The notes under the pieces: generated by a model | Databases searched by the model: none | Seen by the model: only the letters and a program-made list of their open reading frames with translations | What the model was told of the DNA's origin: nothing | Made by a program: the position numbers and the translations under genes | From: Sedimentitalea sp042687825 | Lineage (GTDB): Bacteria > Pseudomonadota > Alphaproteobacteria > Rhodobacterales > Rhodobacteraceae | Assembly (NCBI RefSeq): GCF_042687825.1 | Contig: NZ_JBHUQE010000023.1 | Span: forward strand, 1 to 41,404 | Length of the DNA: 41,404 nt | Direction of reading: 5' to 3' | In this document: piece by piece, positions 16,456 through 25,089 of the stretch | Layout of the letters: each line of letters opens with the position of its first letter | Position numbering within the stretch: the stretch's first letter is position 1

Positions 16456-17726
16456 CAGCCCGGCCTCTCGATCGTCAGCGGGACAGGGCGGGGATCATCG
16501 CCGCCGGCGCCGGCAAACAGCGCGCCGATGCGGGCGGCCTCGATGCCGGCGTCAAATTCGGCGCGCACCCTGGCGCGCCCCGCTGCGCCCATTTCGGCGC
16601 GCTGTTCGGGCGGGGTGTCGGCCAGGGTCGTGATGGCGTCGGTCAGCGCCTCGGCATCGCCCGCCGCCACCAGATGGCCCGAGACGCCGTTTGTCACCAG
16701 CTCGCCGACGCCTGCGACCTGGGTGGCGATCACCGGCTTGCCCGCGGCCAGCGCCTCCATCAGCACCACCGGCAGGCCCTCGGCAAAGCTGGGCAGCACC
16801 AGCGCGTCGGCCGCCGCCACCGCCTCGGCCACGCCCTCCTGGGACTGGAACCCGGCAAAGCGCACCGCATCCCCCATCGGCCGGGCCAGGGTCTGCAGAT
16901 AGGCCCGGTCCTCGCCATCGCCGACCAGGGTCAGGGTCACGCCGGGATGGGTTTCGCGCACGCGGCGCAGCGCCGCCATCAGCACCCGCAGCCCCTTGAT
17001 CGGGGTGATCCGCCCGACAAAGACCAGGTGCAGCCCGGCGCGATCCGGTGTGGGGGGGCGGTCATAGCGGGCCGGATCCACGCCGCAATGCACGATGCGC
17101 AGCTTGTGCCAATGGGCGGGGTCGGAAAAATACATCGCCTGCGAGCGGGCGAAATGGCTGATGCAGGCGACAAAGGCGGCGCGGGCGGTCTTTTCCCGCA
17201 ACTGCCATTTCTCGGGTTCATACAGTTCCGCCGGCCCGTGCAGCGTATAGCTGAAGGGAATGCCCGAAAGCGCTGCGGTCAGCATCGCCACATTGGTGCT
17301 GGGATCGGCGAAATGATTGTGCAGATGGTCGATATGCTGCGCCCGCAGGTGCCGCGCGAGGATCATTGCCTCGGCCAGGTAGAACAGCTGTTTCAGCCCC
17401 CCCCTTGCCCCCGGAGGTGCCGTGCGCCAGGCCAGCGCCAGCGTGCGGGCCAGCCGCCCCGGCCTGGCCAGCGCCGCCGCCAGTGCCCCAAGCGCGGCCC
17501 GGGGGGATTTGCCGGTCTCGACGATGTAAAAACTCGTATCCGTGGCGGCGCGTTCCTCGGGGCCGGTCAGGTGATCGGCATCGGGCCGGCGCATCGAACA
17601 GGTGGTGACCTGAAACCCCAAAGCGCGCAGGCCGGCGATCTCGCGCTGGATGAACGTGTGCGACACGGCCGGATAAAGCGATGTCAGATAGGCCAGGCGC
17701 GGCAGGTTTTTTCGGGAGGGACTCAT
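16455..17726 (-). CDS. GT4-family glycosyltransferase (colanic-acid type)
   Basis: A 423-residue GT-B enzyme similar to colanic-acid-type transferases: SLYPAVSHTFIQREIAGLRALG at the N-terminus, HLHNHFADPS and FSYTLHGPAELY in the acceptor half, then FVGRITPIKGL and the E-x7-E motif in AEGLPVVLMEALAAGKPVIAT. Start at ATG 17726; ribosome-binding site weak. First gene of the minus-strand operon GT4-asnB-GT-acyltransferase. A hairpin separates it from the upstream beta-helix gene, so a promoter should lie in 17727-17810. Donor sugar unknown. Confidence 0.88.
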   Translation of the reverse strand: MSPSRKNLPRLAYLTSLYPAVSHTFIQREIAGLRALGFQVTTCSMRRPDADHLTGPEERAATDTSFYIVETGKSPRAALGALAAALARPGRLARTLALAWRTAPPGARGGLKQLFYLAEAMILARHLRAQHIDHLHNHFADPSTNVAMLTAALSGIPFSYTLHGPAELYEPEKWQLREKTARAAFVACISHFARSQAMYFSDPAHWHKLRIVHCGVDPARYDRPPTPDRAGLHLVFVGRITPIKGLRVLMAALRRVRETHPGVTLTLVGDGEDRAYLQTLARPMGDAVRFAGFQSQEGVAEAVAAADALVLPSFAEGLPVVLMEALAAGKPVIATQVAGVGELVTNGVSGHLVAAGDAEALTDAITTLADTPPEQRAEMGAAGRARVRAEFDAGIEAARIGALFAGAGGDDPRPVPLTIERPG

Positions 17727-17810
17727 CCGGCACAGAAACTTTCAAACGCGGTCGCCCCGTTATCCCGGAGCGCACCGCGCAGGTAAAGCTCTAACTGGCA
17801 AAAGCCCTAA

Positions 17811-17846
17811 CGGCCGGATAAGCGAGAGATTTCCCCTATCCGGCCG
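17811..17846 (-). terminator. hairpin terminator after the beta-helix gene
   Basis: CGGCCGGATA (17811-17820) and TATCCGGCCG (17837-17846) form a perfect 10-bp stem with a 16-base loop. It begins six bases after the minus-strand stop at 17852. A TTTT follows about 10 bases later on that strand. It should end the transcript of the two large beta-rich protein genes. Confidence 0.6.
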
Positions 17847-17851
17847 ATCGC

Positions 17852-19864
17852 TCAATCGGCCTCCCAGGCGCCCTGCGAGGGCGGTTCGGGCCGGTCTTTC
17901 AGCAGGATGTCCATATAGGACACCTCGCCGCTCAGCGCTGCCCCCAGCGCGGCCGAGCCGGGCAAGGGTCTGGTGGCCTTGACCGCATCGGCCGGCAACG
18001 CATAGGCGCTGTCCAGAACCAGGGTATCGGGGTCGCGCCGCCCAAGGCCGCGCGGCGTCCACAGAACCGTGTCCGACACGGGCGCGGCGGCGGTCAGCGG
18101 CGTGTCCAGATTGGGCATGTGGATGACATTGTTGTCCGTTTTGACATTGGTGAACAGCCCGTTGGCATATGTGTCATTCACCAGGGGCGGAACATGGCCG
18201 TTATTCTGCGCGGAGGTGCGATCCATCCGGAAGGTGTTGTTGTAGATCCGGATCGGAGCGGCACCGACGACGGTCGGATCGAAGGTTCCATGCGACTGCA
18301 GCACGATAAAGCTGTCCGCCGACCACATATAGGTCGGGATCGCCGGGATGCTGACCATCGAATTCCGGATCGTCACACCGGTCACAAAGGACCTGAACGG
18401 CTGGTTCGAACTGTGATTGCCGACATAGATCAGCCCGTCCAGAATGACGTTCTGCACGCTGGACCGGCGCAGCCCGTTGCCCGGCGTCGGCGTGGTGGTG
18501 TTGCCGCCCAGGACCACGGCCCCGAACCCGCCCTCAAACGCCGTCGAGTGGATGTTGACGACCATCCCGTCCGACCAGGGCGTTTCCGGCGTCTTGATGT
18601 GGTGTTGCGCCCGGTCCGTGTGAAAGAAATCGCATCCCCGCACATGCGTATGCTGCGAATGCTCGATCCGGATGGGGGCGCGCGACGATCCCTGCGTGTT
18701 GGCATCGGTGTCGACGGCGTTCGGGTTCTGGGCGATCCGGCAACCGGTCAGCGAGACCGCACTGTCCGGTGTTACGCTCGGGGCGCAGAAAATCGGATAT
18801 TGCCCGCCAAAATCGCTGAACGTGCAATCGTCCAGATGCATTCTGGCGGCAAATACCCGATCGCCTGGACCGAAATAGATCGTACTGGCCAGGAACCCCG
18901 AGAAATTGCATTCCGACACGATCATGTCGGTGTTGCCAAACGCCGCAATGGCGGTGCCTGCCATGCCGGTCGCATCCCGGTCGCTGCGCATGGTCGCCGG
19001 GTCGAAATTTCCCCTGATATCCAGCCCGAAAAAGCGGATGTCCGGGGGCAGGTTCTGTGGATGGCTCGGATAGCCGCCATTCCAGAAAAACGGACTCTTG
19101 TCCGTGGCGGTCTGCCCGATGGCATTGAGGACCGGTTTTTGCCCGGCGGTACCATAGGACCCAAAGGTGATCCCCTGCGTGTCCATCGAGGTCAGGAACA
19201 GGTTGACGTCAAAGGTCGCGCCCCTCTTGAACAGCCAGCGCTTTGCATTGCCGCCCCGTTCGTTGAGCCATTCCGGAGAGGTTGTCAGCAACGCATCCAC
19301 GCCGATCTTCCGTGCTCCCGGCGGGGCGCCGGCGAAATCGCCGTCGCCGACGGGATTGACGCAGATGGTGTTGGATGCGGCATAGGCGACGTCCGGGTCT
19401 TCCACGACGACACTGATACTGGCCGTGGCGTTCTTTCCCGTACTCGGCTCGATCACCAGAACAGAGGCGTTATAGGTGCCGGGCTGGCGGTACATGTGGC
19501 TGACCCACGGCCCCTTTGCGACGCCGCGCTTTTTCCATTCGGCCAGCACATTGACCGGGGCGGACCAGTCTCCGGTATCGCCGAAATCCCAGAGATAGAT
19601 CAGGTCGTGCATCCGCGCGTCATAATGTTCGCCGGCGGCCGGACCCGCCGTGTCGAAAACCGCCGCCGACAGATCGACCGAGAACCGCACGCTGTCCGGC
19701 GCGACTTTCTGCGTCGTCCGGTCCACGTTGATCCCGATCGTGCCCCCGGAATCGTCCCGCGCCCAGGCCGGCACGGTCAGCGGTCCGGCCGTCTGGCCAT
19801 CCTGGGTGACGGCAATGGACAGGCTGTCGCCCGTCGTAAAACCGGAAAGGTTCAATGTATACAT
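17852..19864 (-). CDS. PKD-domain and right-handed beta-helix protein, no signal peptide
   Basis: A 670-residue beta-rich protein. A PKD-like domain (about residues 50-155) shows YLWDFGDTG and HMYRQPGTYNASV. From about residue 165 the chain has the short-strand, Asn/Gly-rich pattern of a right-handed parallel beta-helix (pectate-lyase-like), for example VSECNFSGFL, LDDCTFSDFG, SLTGCRIAQN and IRIYNNTFRM. Such folds occur in polysaccharide lyases, epimerases and phage tailspikes. No signal peptide, lipobox, VPLPA motif or RTX repeat is seen. The ATG at 19864 overlaps the upstream TGA (TGATG), so translation is coupled. It may bind or cut the polysaccharide of this locus, but no catalytic residues can be assigned and the export route is unknown. 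Confidence 0.72.
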   Translation of the reverse strand: MYTLNLSGFTTGDSLSIAVTQDGQTAGPLTVPAWARDDSGGTIGINVDRTTQKVAPDSVRFSVDLSAAVFDTAGPAAGEHYDARMHDLIYLWDFGDTGDWSAPVNVLAEWKKRGVAKGPWVSHMYRQPGTYNASVLVIEPSTGKNATASISVVVEDPDVAYAASNTICVNPVGDGDFAGAPPGARKIGVDALLTTSPEWLNERGGNAKRWLFKRGATFDVNLFLTSMDTQGITFGSYGTAGQKPVLNAIGQTATDKSPFFWNGGYPSHPQNLPPDIRFFGLDIRGNFDPATMRSDRDATGMAGTAIAAFGNTDMIVSECNFSGFLASTIYFGPGDRVFAARMHLDDCTFSDFGGQYPIFCAPSVTPDSAVSLTGCRIAQNPNAVDTDANTQGSSRAPIRIEHSQHTHVRGCDFFHTDRAQHHIKTPETPWSDGMVVNIHSTAFEGGFGAVVLGGNTTTPTPGNGLRRSSVQNVILDGLIYVGNHSSNQPFRSFVTGVTIRNSMVSIPAIPTYMWSADSFIVLQSHGTFDPTVVGAAPIRIYNNTFRMDRTSAQNNGHVPPLVNDTYANGLFTNVKTDNNVIHMPNLDTPLTAAAPVSDTVLWTPRGLGRRDPDTLVLDSAYALPADAVKATRPLPGSAALGAALSGEVSYMDILLKDRPEPPSQGAWEAD

Positions 19865-21714
19865 CACAGATCTCCGCAGCCAAAATCATCAAAGGACGGT
19901 GTCGCCGTCGGGGCGCCGATCAACTGGAACCCGAAACCCGGTTTGCCGGCCGAAAGGTCCGCCTCGTTATCCGCAGTTATCTCGACAACACCGTTGACCA
20001 GCAAGCGGATCACCGTTCCCTGGCATTCGATCCGGATCTTGTCGTTGACTGCCGGGGCGCCGTTATAGGCACCGAGGCTGACAAAGACCCCTCCGACAAT
20101 CTTTACCAGGGTCAGACCGCCATCCACGTTCTGCACGCGATAGTGGTTCTGCTTGTCGATGTAGCGCCCGAACACGAATGCAGCCGATTCCCAGGACCCG
20201 CTGAGTGTCGCCAGTGTCGCCTCGGCATAGTGATCCGTCGAAATCGTGCCGCTATAGGTCAGGTTCTGCTCGCTTTCGGGCATTTCTGCCACGCCGGCAT
20301 TGACCACGGCCGAGGCCCACCCGCTTTCGCGTGTGTAATCCGTCAGCGTGTCCAGCTTGGTGCCATCGGCATATCCGTCGAACGTGTCATGGAACGACAC
20401 GCTTGTCGGCGCTTCCGGAATGGCGATGTCGTTGCTGGCGGCGATGCGCGTGCCGGCGGCGTTGCTGGCGGTTTCGCGATATTCGAGAGCCTTGCCTTCA
20501 TCGGTCGTGGTCGTGGCATAGGTCGCGCCGGTTTCACCGGAAATGACCTCGGTGTCGCGCTGCCAACTGGCCACGACGGTCGTGGAGCCGCTGCCGGTAT
20601 CATGTACCCACAGGCCGGGGGCGGCCGTCAGGGTCTCGCCGGTGCCGGCGCTGCCGGCGATGACCGGGGCAACCACCATGACCGGTCCGGCATCCAGATC
20701 TGCAGAGGCAAAGGGACCATGCGTGCCGTTGTGATGCGCATGCGCCGCCCCCGAAACCGTGACCGAGAACGTGCCGTCGCCCACGATCAGATCGACGGTA
20801 TCCCCGGCATTGGCGGCAATACGGGGCAGGGCGGTCGGCGTGCCCGACCCGATGGTCGACCAGGCGCCCATGCCGATGGCATTGACCGCCCGCGTTCTGA
20901 TCTGATGGAGCACGTCCGAAGTCAGACCGCTCAGGGTCTCCGGGTCCGAGATGTTCTTGATGGTCTTCCAATTGCCGCCGCTTTCGCGCCAGCGCAGATC
21001 ATAAGAGGTGATCGGGCTGCCGCCATCATCCGGTGCCGGCGCCAGATCGACCCGCAACGAGGTTGCGCCGGCCGGGCTGACGGTCGGGGCCGACATCGCC
21101 GCCGGAGCGGTGGCCGCCATCGCAACCGACACATTGAACGCGCGCTGCGCCGAGCCACCGCTGTTGCGGGCCGTGACCGTGATCGTGCCGTTGGCATCCG
21201 CTGCGGTCGGGATGGTGATGATCCCGGTGCTGCTGTCGATCGTCACCCCGGCCAGGCTGGTGCTGGCCAGATAACTCAGGTCGCTGCCGGTGAAAGTGCC
21301 CGCCGTGGCCACCGTCTTGTCACCGGTATTCCTGGAATAGCTGACATCGGGCAGAACCCCGGTCGCCACGGGCGGCGCGAAGCGGACGGTATGGGCCGGG
21401 CCGCTCCGGGGCGCATAATCGCCCACCGGAGTCGCCACGGGGTGAAGGGTTTCCAGGTTGTCCCCGATCACCGGCGTGTATGCGGCATCGGTCGCGCCGG
21501 CGAGATCGCCGTTGCTGTCACGCCACTGCCAGCCCACCGAGGCCGGCGCGGTTTCGGAAAAATCATGCGCGGATGCATAAAGCGGGGTGCCGATCTGCGC
21601 CGTCTGGCCATAGACCGGGTTGGCGGTAAGGCCGGACACCGACACCACAAAAAAGGGCGGTGCCGCGCCAGGGCTTTCGGCGCCGCTCTGGTCATCGGCA
21701 AACGTATCGGACAT
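19864..21714 (-). CDS. Fn3/Ig-like multidomain protein with C-terminal LamG-like domain
   Basis: A 616-residue protein built of beta-sandwich modules. About residues 30-110 hold an Ig-like repeat, 130-195 a cadherin/He_PIG-like module (STGIITIPTAADANGTITVTA), and 200-285 a fibronectin type III domain (SYDLRWRESGGNW, HQIRTRAVNAIGMGAWS). A second Ig-like module covers about 350-440, and a jelly-roll LamG-like domain (DTFDGYADGT to the C-terminus) ends the chain. The ATG at 21714 is chosen over the longer frame to 21783 because GAGGAGAG precedes it. There is no signal peptide, membrane anchor or sorting signal, which is odd for such domains. It is followed by the coupled beta-helix gene. It may be a carbohydrate-binding scaffold or adhesin. 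A phage-tail origin is a serious alternative. Confidence 0.72.
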   Translation of the reverse strand: MSDTFADDQSGAESPGAAPPFFVVSVSGLTANPVYGQTAQIGTPLYASAHDFSETAPASVGWQWRDSNGDLAGATDAAYTPVIGDNLETLHPVATPVGDYAPRSGPAHTVRFAPPVATGVLPDVSYSRNTGDKTVATAGTFTGSDLSYLASTSLAGVTIDSSTGIITIPTAADANGTITVTARNSGGSAQRAFNVSVAMAATAPAAMSAPTVSPAGATSLRVDLAPAPDDGGSPITSYDLRWRESGGNWKTIKNISDPETLSGLTSDVLHQIRTRAVNAIGMGAWSTIGSGTPTALPRIAANAGDTVDLIVGDGTFSVTVSGAAHAHHNGTHGPFASADLDAGPVMVVAPVIAGSAGTGETLTAAPGLWVHDTGSGSTTVVASWQRDTEVISGETGATYATTTTDEGKALEYRETASNAAGTRIAASNDIAIPEAPTSVSFHDTFDGYADGTKLDTLTDYTRESGWASAVVNAGVAEMPESEQNLTYSGTISTDHYAEATLATLSGSWESAAFVFGRYIDKQNHYRVQNVDGGLTLVKIVGGVFVSLGAYNGAPAVNDKIRIECQGTVIRLLVNGVVEITADNEADLSAGKPGFGFQLIGAPTATPSFDDFGCGDL

Positions 21715-21734
21715 GGGACTCTCCTCAGTCTGGC

Positions 21735-21745
21735 TGCAATTGCGA
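21735..21745. promoter_or_regulatory. shared 11-base element TGCAATTGCGA, copy 1
   Basis: This element with the palindromic core GCAATTGC lies 21 bases upstream of the start of the Fn3/Ig-like gene. The identical 11 bases recur at 39350-39360 before the small YjbE-like gene. A TTGCA-N10-TGCAA inverted repeat lies close by at 21771-21790. Possible operator; no binding protein is known. Confidence 0.28.
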
Positions 21746-21923
21746 TGCACCGGTTTTTTGTTCCGGGATATTGCAGTCTGCACGGTGCAAATTCAGACGA
21801 TGAGCAGGCTCTGTCATGTTGGTTAAATTTTCTCGGATGGAGAGAACGTTGCCGGTTTTCGAGAAAGAAACCACGTCGTTTCATGTATTTGGCAAAAATT
21901 TGCTTGAATTTGGGATGGCGATG

Positions 21924-21953
21924 TTGTCCTGCATGTTAAGGTCTGCCCATTAT
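21924..21953 (+). promoter_or_regulatory. possible promoter for the polymerase operon
   Basis: TTGTCC (21924-21929) and CATTAT (21948-21953) are spaced by 18 bases, each matching 4 of 6 consensus positions. A start near 21960 would leave a leader of about 30 bases to the ATG at 21990. The whole 275-base divergent region 21715-21989 is visibly AT-richer than its surroundings. Confidence 0.33.
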
Positions 21954-21989
21954 TGACTCCGCCACTGACCCCAAGGTTGACCGCTGCTC

Positions 21990-23498
21990 ATGCCGCCCCT
22001 TCTTGCCCTGTTTTCCTGGCCGCTGGTCGTACTGGTTCTGGCGAAAAAATTTGCCCCCGCCCTGGCATTCGTCCTGGCCATTCTGGCGGGGTTTCTGCTG
22101 CTGCCCGAAAACACCGAATTCGACCTGCCGATGCTGCCGGCCCTGACCAAGCATTCGATGCCGGCTCTGGCGGTCCTGCTGCTGATCACCCTGTTCCGGC
22201 CGAGCCGGGCCGGTGAGGATAATTCGCTGCTGCCGCAAAGCCTGTTCGTCTGGATCGCCAGTCTGGGGATGGCCGTGGGCGCGCTGCTCACCGTGGTCAC
22301 GAATGGCGATCTGATCCATTTCGGGGTGGTCTTTCTGCCCGGCATGCGCCTCTATGACGGGCTGTCGCAAATCCTCAGCGCGTTCATTCTGTTGTTGCCG
22401 ATGTTGCTGGCGCGCAAATTCCTGGCGCGGCCCGAAACCCATATCCTGCTGTTGCAGGTTCTGTGCTTCGCCGGGCTTGGATATTCGCTTCTGGCCCTGA
22501 TCGAAGTGCGGATGTCTCCGCAGCTCAACCAATGGATCTATGGCTTTTTCCCGCACAGTTTTGCACAGCATTACCGGGCCGGGGGCTGGCGCCCGATCGT
22601 GTTCCTGAGCCATGGGCTGGTCCTGTCGATCTTTTTCTTCATGGTCATGCTGGCCGCCGCCGGATTGTCGCGCCTTGACGGCAAAAAGCGCCGTGTCTTT
22701 CTGGCGGCCACGGCCTGGCTCTTTCTCACGCTGATCCTGTCCAAGTCGTTCGGCGCCCTGATCATCGGGATCCTGCTGCTGCCGATCGCGTTGTTTCTGG
22801 GGGTGCGCGGCCAGTTGATCGCCGCCAGCACGATCGCCTGCCTTGTGCTGAGCTATCCGGTCGCCCGCTCGGGCGGTTTCATCCCCGTCGAGCAGATCCG
22901 GCATCAGGTGGAACAGATCGACCCGCAGCGGGCCTCTTCCTTTGCAACCCGCACCCAGAACGAAGACATGATGCTGGCCAAGGCGCAGCAGCGCCCCTGG
23001 TTCGGCTGGGGCGGCTGGGGCAGATCCCGGGTTCTGGACCCGACCACCGGGGCCGATATCACGATTGCCGACGGCTACTGGATCATCGTGCTGGGCGTCG
23101 GCGGCTGGGTCCGGTACCTGTTCGAATTCGGGCTGCTCTGCGTGCCCTTGCTCTTGTTGCTGGTGCATTGCCGCCGCTACGAGATCGGCATGGAAAGCTC
23201 GATCCTGGCCCTGATGCTGGCCGGCAATCTGATCGACATGTTGCCCAACGCCAGCGCAACGCCCCTGACCTGGATGATCGCCGGCGCGCTCTGGGGGCGA
23301 TTGGAACTGGGCCGGATCGCCGCAAAGACGCAACCGGAACCGGCCGCCGGGCCGGGCGGGCGCACCCGCCCGGAATACAGTCGGTCGGCGCCACCGCGCA
23401 ACGAGACCGACGAGGCCCGACCGGACCGCCCCAGCCAGTATACGCGGCAGCGATCGCGGCACGAACGCCAGCGAAAGCGGGAAACTGAACATGGATGA
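21990..23498 (+). CDS. Wzy-like O-antigen polymerase/ligase family membrane protein
   Basis: A 502-residue polytopic protein with about ten to twelve hydrophobic helices and a hydrophilic periplasmic loop near residues 295-360. The loop contains FGWGGWGRSRV, a variant of the O-antigen ligase/polymerase family signature. Its last ~60 residues are hydrophilic and rich in Arg, Pro and Gln, which is unusual. It most likely joins lipid-linked repeat units in the periplasm (Wzy function); a WaaL-like ligase role is the alternative. AAGG precedes the ATG at 21990. The gene overlaps the next GT2 gene by 8 bases and opens a four-gene plus-strand operon. Confidence 0.82.
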   Translation: MPPLLALFSWPLVVLVLAKKFAPALAFVLAILAGFLLLPENTEFDLPMLPALTKHSMPALAVLLLITLFRPSRAGEDNSLLPQSLFVWIASLGMAVGALLTVVTNGDLIHFGVVFLPGMRLYDGLSQILSAFILLLPMLLARKFLARPETHILLLQVLCFAGLGYSLLALIEVRMSPQLNQWIYGFFPHSFAQHYRAGGWRPIVFLSHGLVLSIFFFMVMLAAAGLSRLDGKKRRVFLAATAWLFLTLILSKSFGALIIGILLLPIALFLGVRGQLIAASTIACLVLSYPVARSGGFIPVEQIRHQVEQIDPQRASSFATRTQNEDMMLAKAQQRPWFGWGGWGRSRVLDPTTGADITIADGYWIIVLGVGGWVRYLFEFGLLCVPLLLLLVHCRRYEIGMESSILALMLAGNLIDMLPNASATPLTWMIAGALWGRLELGRIAAKTQPEPAAGPGGRTRPEYSRSAPPRNETDEARPDRPSQYTRQRSRHERQRKRETEHG

Positions 23499-24513
23499 GA
23501 AGAAAAGCATGGCGCAACCGGCGGAAATCTCGGTCATCATCGTCAATTACGGCACGGCGGATCTGGCCGGGGCCGCGGTCGACAGCGTGCTGCAGCGCGA
23601 CCATGCCGGGCGAACCGTCGATATCCACCTGGTCGACAACGCGTCACCGGGGCCGGACCGCGATATCCTGTCGGCCCGGATGCAGAAGCCGGCCTGGCAA
23701 GACCGGGTCATCTTCTATCCCGAAGAGGTCAATCACGGGTTCGGCCGGGGCAACAACCGGGCCCTGCAGGCCCTGGCGGCACGGCCGACCCCGCCCCGCT
23801 ATGTCTTTCTGCTCAATCCTGACGCCCGGCTCGAAAACGATGCCATTGCCATTCTCGCCGATTTTCTGGATGCCACGCCCGAGGCCGGCTTTGCCGGCGC
23901 CGGGATCTCCAAACCCGAAACCGGACCGGTCACCGCCGCGTTCCGCCTGCCGGGCTTTGTGTCGGAATGCGTGCAGACCCTGGGCTTTGGTCCCGTCACG
24001 CGCCTGTTTCGGCATTATCAGGTTCCACTGTCACATGATCACCCGCGCGGACCCGTGGGTTGGGTCGCGGGGGCGGCGGTGATGGCCCGTTTCGACATGT
24101 TGCAGGCATTCGGTTTTTTTGACCCCGCCTATTTTCTCTATTTCGAAGAGGTCGATCTGATGCGCCGGGCGGCAGAAAAGGGTCAGCAGACCTGGTATGT
24201 TCCCGAGGCCCGGGTGGTCCATGTCGAAGGTGCGGCAACCGGGGTCCGCAGCGGTGAGGCCCGAACCCCGCCGCGCCCGGCCTATTGGTACCAGTCCTGG
24301 GCGCATTACTTTCACACCTCCCAGGGCCGCATCCGTGCGGCTGCTTTGGCGATCTGCGTGTTGGGCGCCGCGGTGCTGCATTTTCTTTTGGCCCGCCTGC
24401 GGGGCAAGATCCCCGGGCTGCCCGGAAATTTCCTCGCCGATTTCTGGCAGAGTGCCGCGCGGCCGCTTCTGGCCGGCCGGTCGCCGCTTGCAGGAAACGG
24501 AACGTCGCGATGA
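23491..24513 (+). CDS. GT2-family glycosyltransferase, rhamnosyltransferase-like
   Basis: A 340-residue GT-A enzyme similar to WbbL-type rhamnosyltransferases. EISVIIVNYGTADLAG opens the domain, HLVDNASPG follows, NHGFGRGNNRALQ binds the nucleotide, and FLLNPDARLE carries the DXD-equivalent (N-P-D-A). FLYFEEVDLMRRA carries the conserved E-D pair of this subfamily. A hydrophobic segment near residues 285-305 may anchor it to the membrane. The ATG at 23491 lies inside the previous gene's end. An ATG at 23509 with GAGAAG before it is an alternative start. The stop overlaps the next start (ATGA). Confidence 0.88.
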   Translation: MDEKKSMAQPAEISVIIVNYGTADLAGAAVDSVLQRDHAGRTVDIHLVDNASPGPDRDILSARMQKPAWQDRVIFYPEEVNHGFGRGNNRALQALAARPTPPRYVFLLNPDARLENDAIAILADFLDATPEAGFAGAGISKPETGPVTAAFRLPGFVSECVQTLGFGPVTRLFRHYQVPLSHDHPRGPVGWVAGAAVMARFDMLQAFGFFDPAYFLYFEEVDLMRRAAEKGQQTWYVPEARVVHVEGAATGVRSGEARTPPRPAYWYQSWAHYFHTSQGRIRAAALAICVLGAAVLHFLLARLRGKIPGLPGNFLADFWQSAARPLLAGRSPLAGNGTSR

Positions 24514-25088
24514 CACCCGCTGACCGGACAGAACGTTTCGCTCCCAATCCCGGAACCCGGAACGACAATCCTTCGGATATCGGATTCTGGGCGTTGGTGG
24601 CCGAGGATTTGCGCACCAATGACGGCGATCCGTTCTCGCAAGGTTTCTGGGCACTGTTCTGGCACCGTTTCGGCAACTGGCGCATGTCGGTGCGCCCACG
24701 TCTTCTGCGAATACCGCTCACCGTGATCTACGGTATCATGTACAAGCTTTGCCAATGGTTTTGCGGGATCATGCTGCCCTATACCGTTCGGGTCGGCCGG
24801 CGGGTCCGGCTGGATCATTTCGGCGGCATGATCCTTGTCGCCCACACCATCGGCAATGACGTGACCATCCGGCAGAACACCACATTCGGCATTGCCCGAT
24901 CCAGCGAAGACCAGGCCCGGCCGATCATCGGCGATCATGTCGATATCGGAGCCGGTGCGGTGATCGTGGGTGCAATCGAGATCGGCGACGGCGCCCGGAT
25001 CGGGGCCAATGCCGTGGTGGTGAAAGATGTCCCCCCCGGCCTCACCGTCGGCGGCATTCCCGCCCGCCCCCTTGGCAGAACAGGTTGA
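24510..25088 (+). CDS. hexapeptide-repeat acetyltransferase, serine-acetyltransferase-like
   Basis: A 192-residue left-handed beta-helix acyltransferase. The N-terminal helices contain FWALVAEDLRTNDGDPF, reminiscent of CysE. The hexapeptide coil includes HTIGNDVTIRQNTTFG, IGDHVDIGAGAVIVGAIEIGDGARIGANAVVVKDVP and the terminal GGIPARPL. The frame opens at 24285, but the ATG at 24510 overlaps the previous stop and starts the recognisable protein. Family members in polysaccharide loci (WcaB, EpsC type) O-acetylate sugars, whereas housekeeping CysE makes O-acetylserine; the operon context favours sugar acetylation. The next gene starts two bases after its stop. Confidence 0.85.
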   Translation: MTPADRTERFAPNPGTRNDNPSDIGFWALVAEDLRTNDGDPFSQGFWALFWHRFGNWRMSVRPRLLRIPLTVIYGIMYKLCQWFCGIMLPYTVRVGRRVRLDHFGGMILVAHTIGNDVTIRQNTTFGIARSSEDQARPIIGDHVDIGAGAVIVGAIEIGDGARIGANAVVVKDVPPGLTVGGIPARPLGRTG

Positions 25089-25089
25089 C

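Noticed and set aside
14437..16902. 821-codon plus-strand open frame
   Set aside because: Shadow of the asnB and GT4 genes on the opposite strand; no domain is recognisable.
17727..17851. Candidate small RNA between the GT4 and beta-helix genes
   Set aside because: The structure is fully explained by a transcription terminator directly after the beta-helix stop.
18119..21939. Two long plus-strand frames (649 and 694 codons) opposite the beta-rich protein genes
   Set aside because: Composition is Arg/Gly/His-rich with no motif, while the minus-strand frames show PKD, Fn3 and beta-helix patterns and a good ribosome-binding site.
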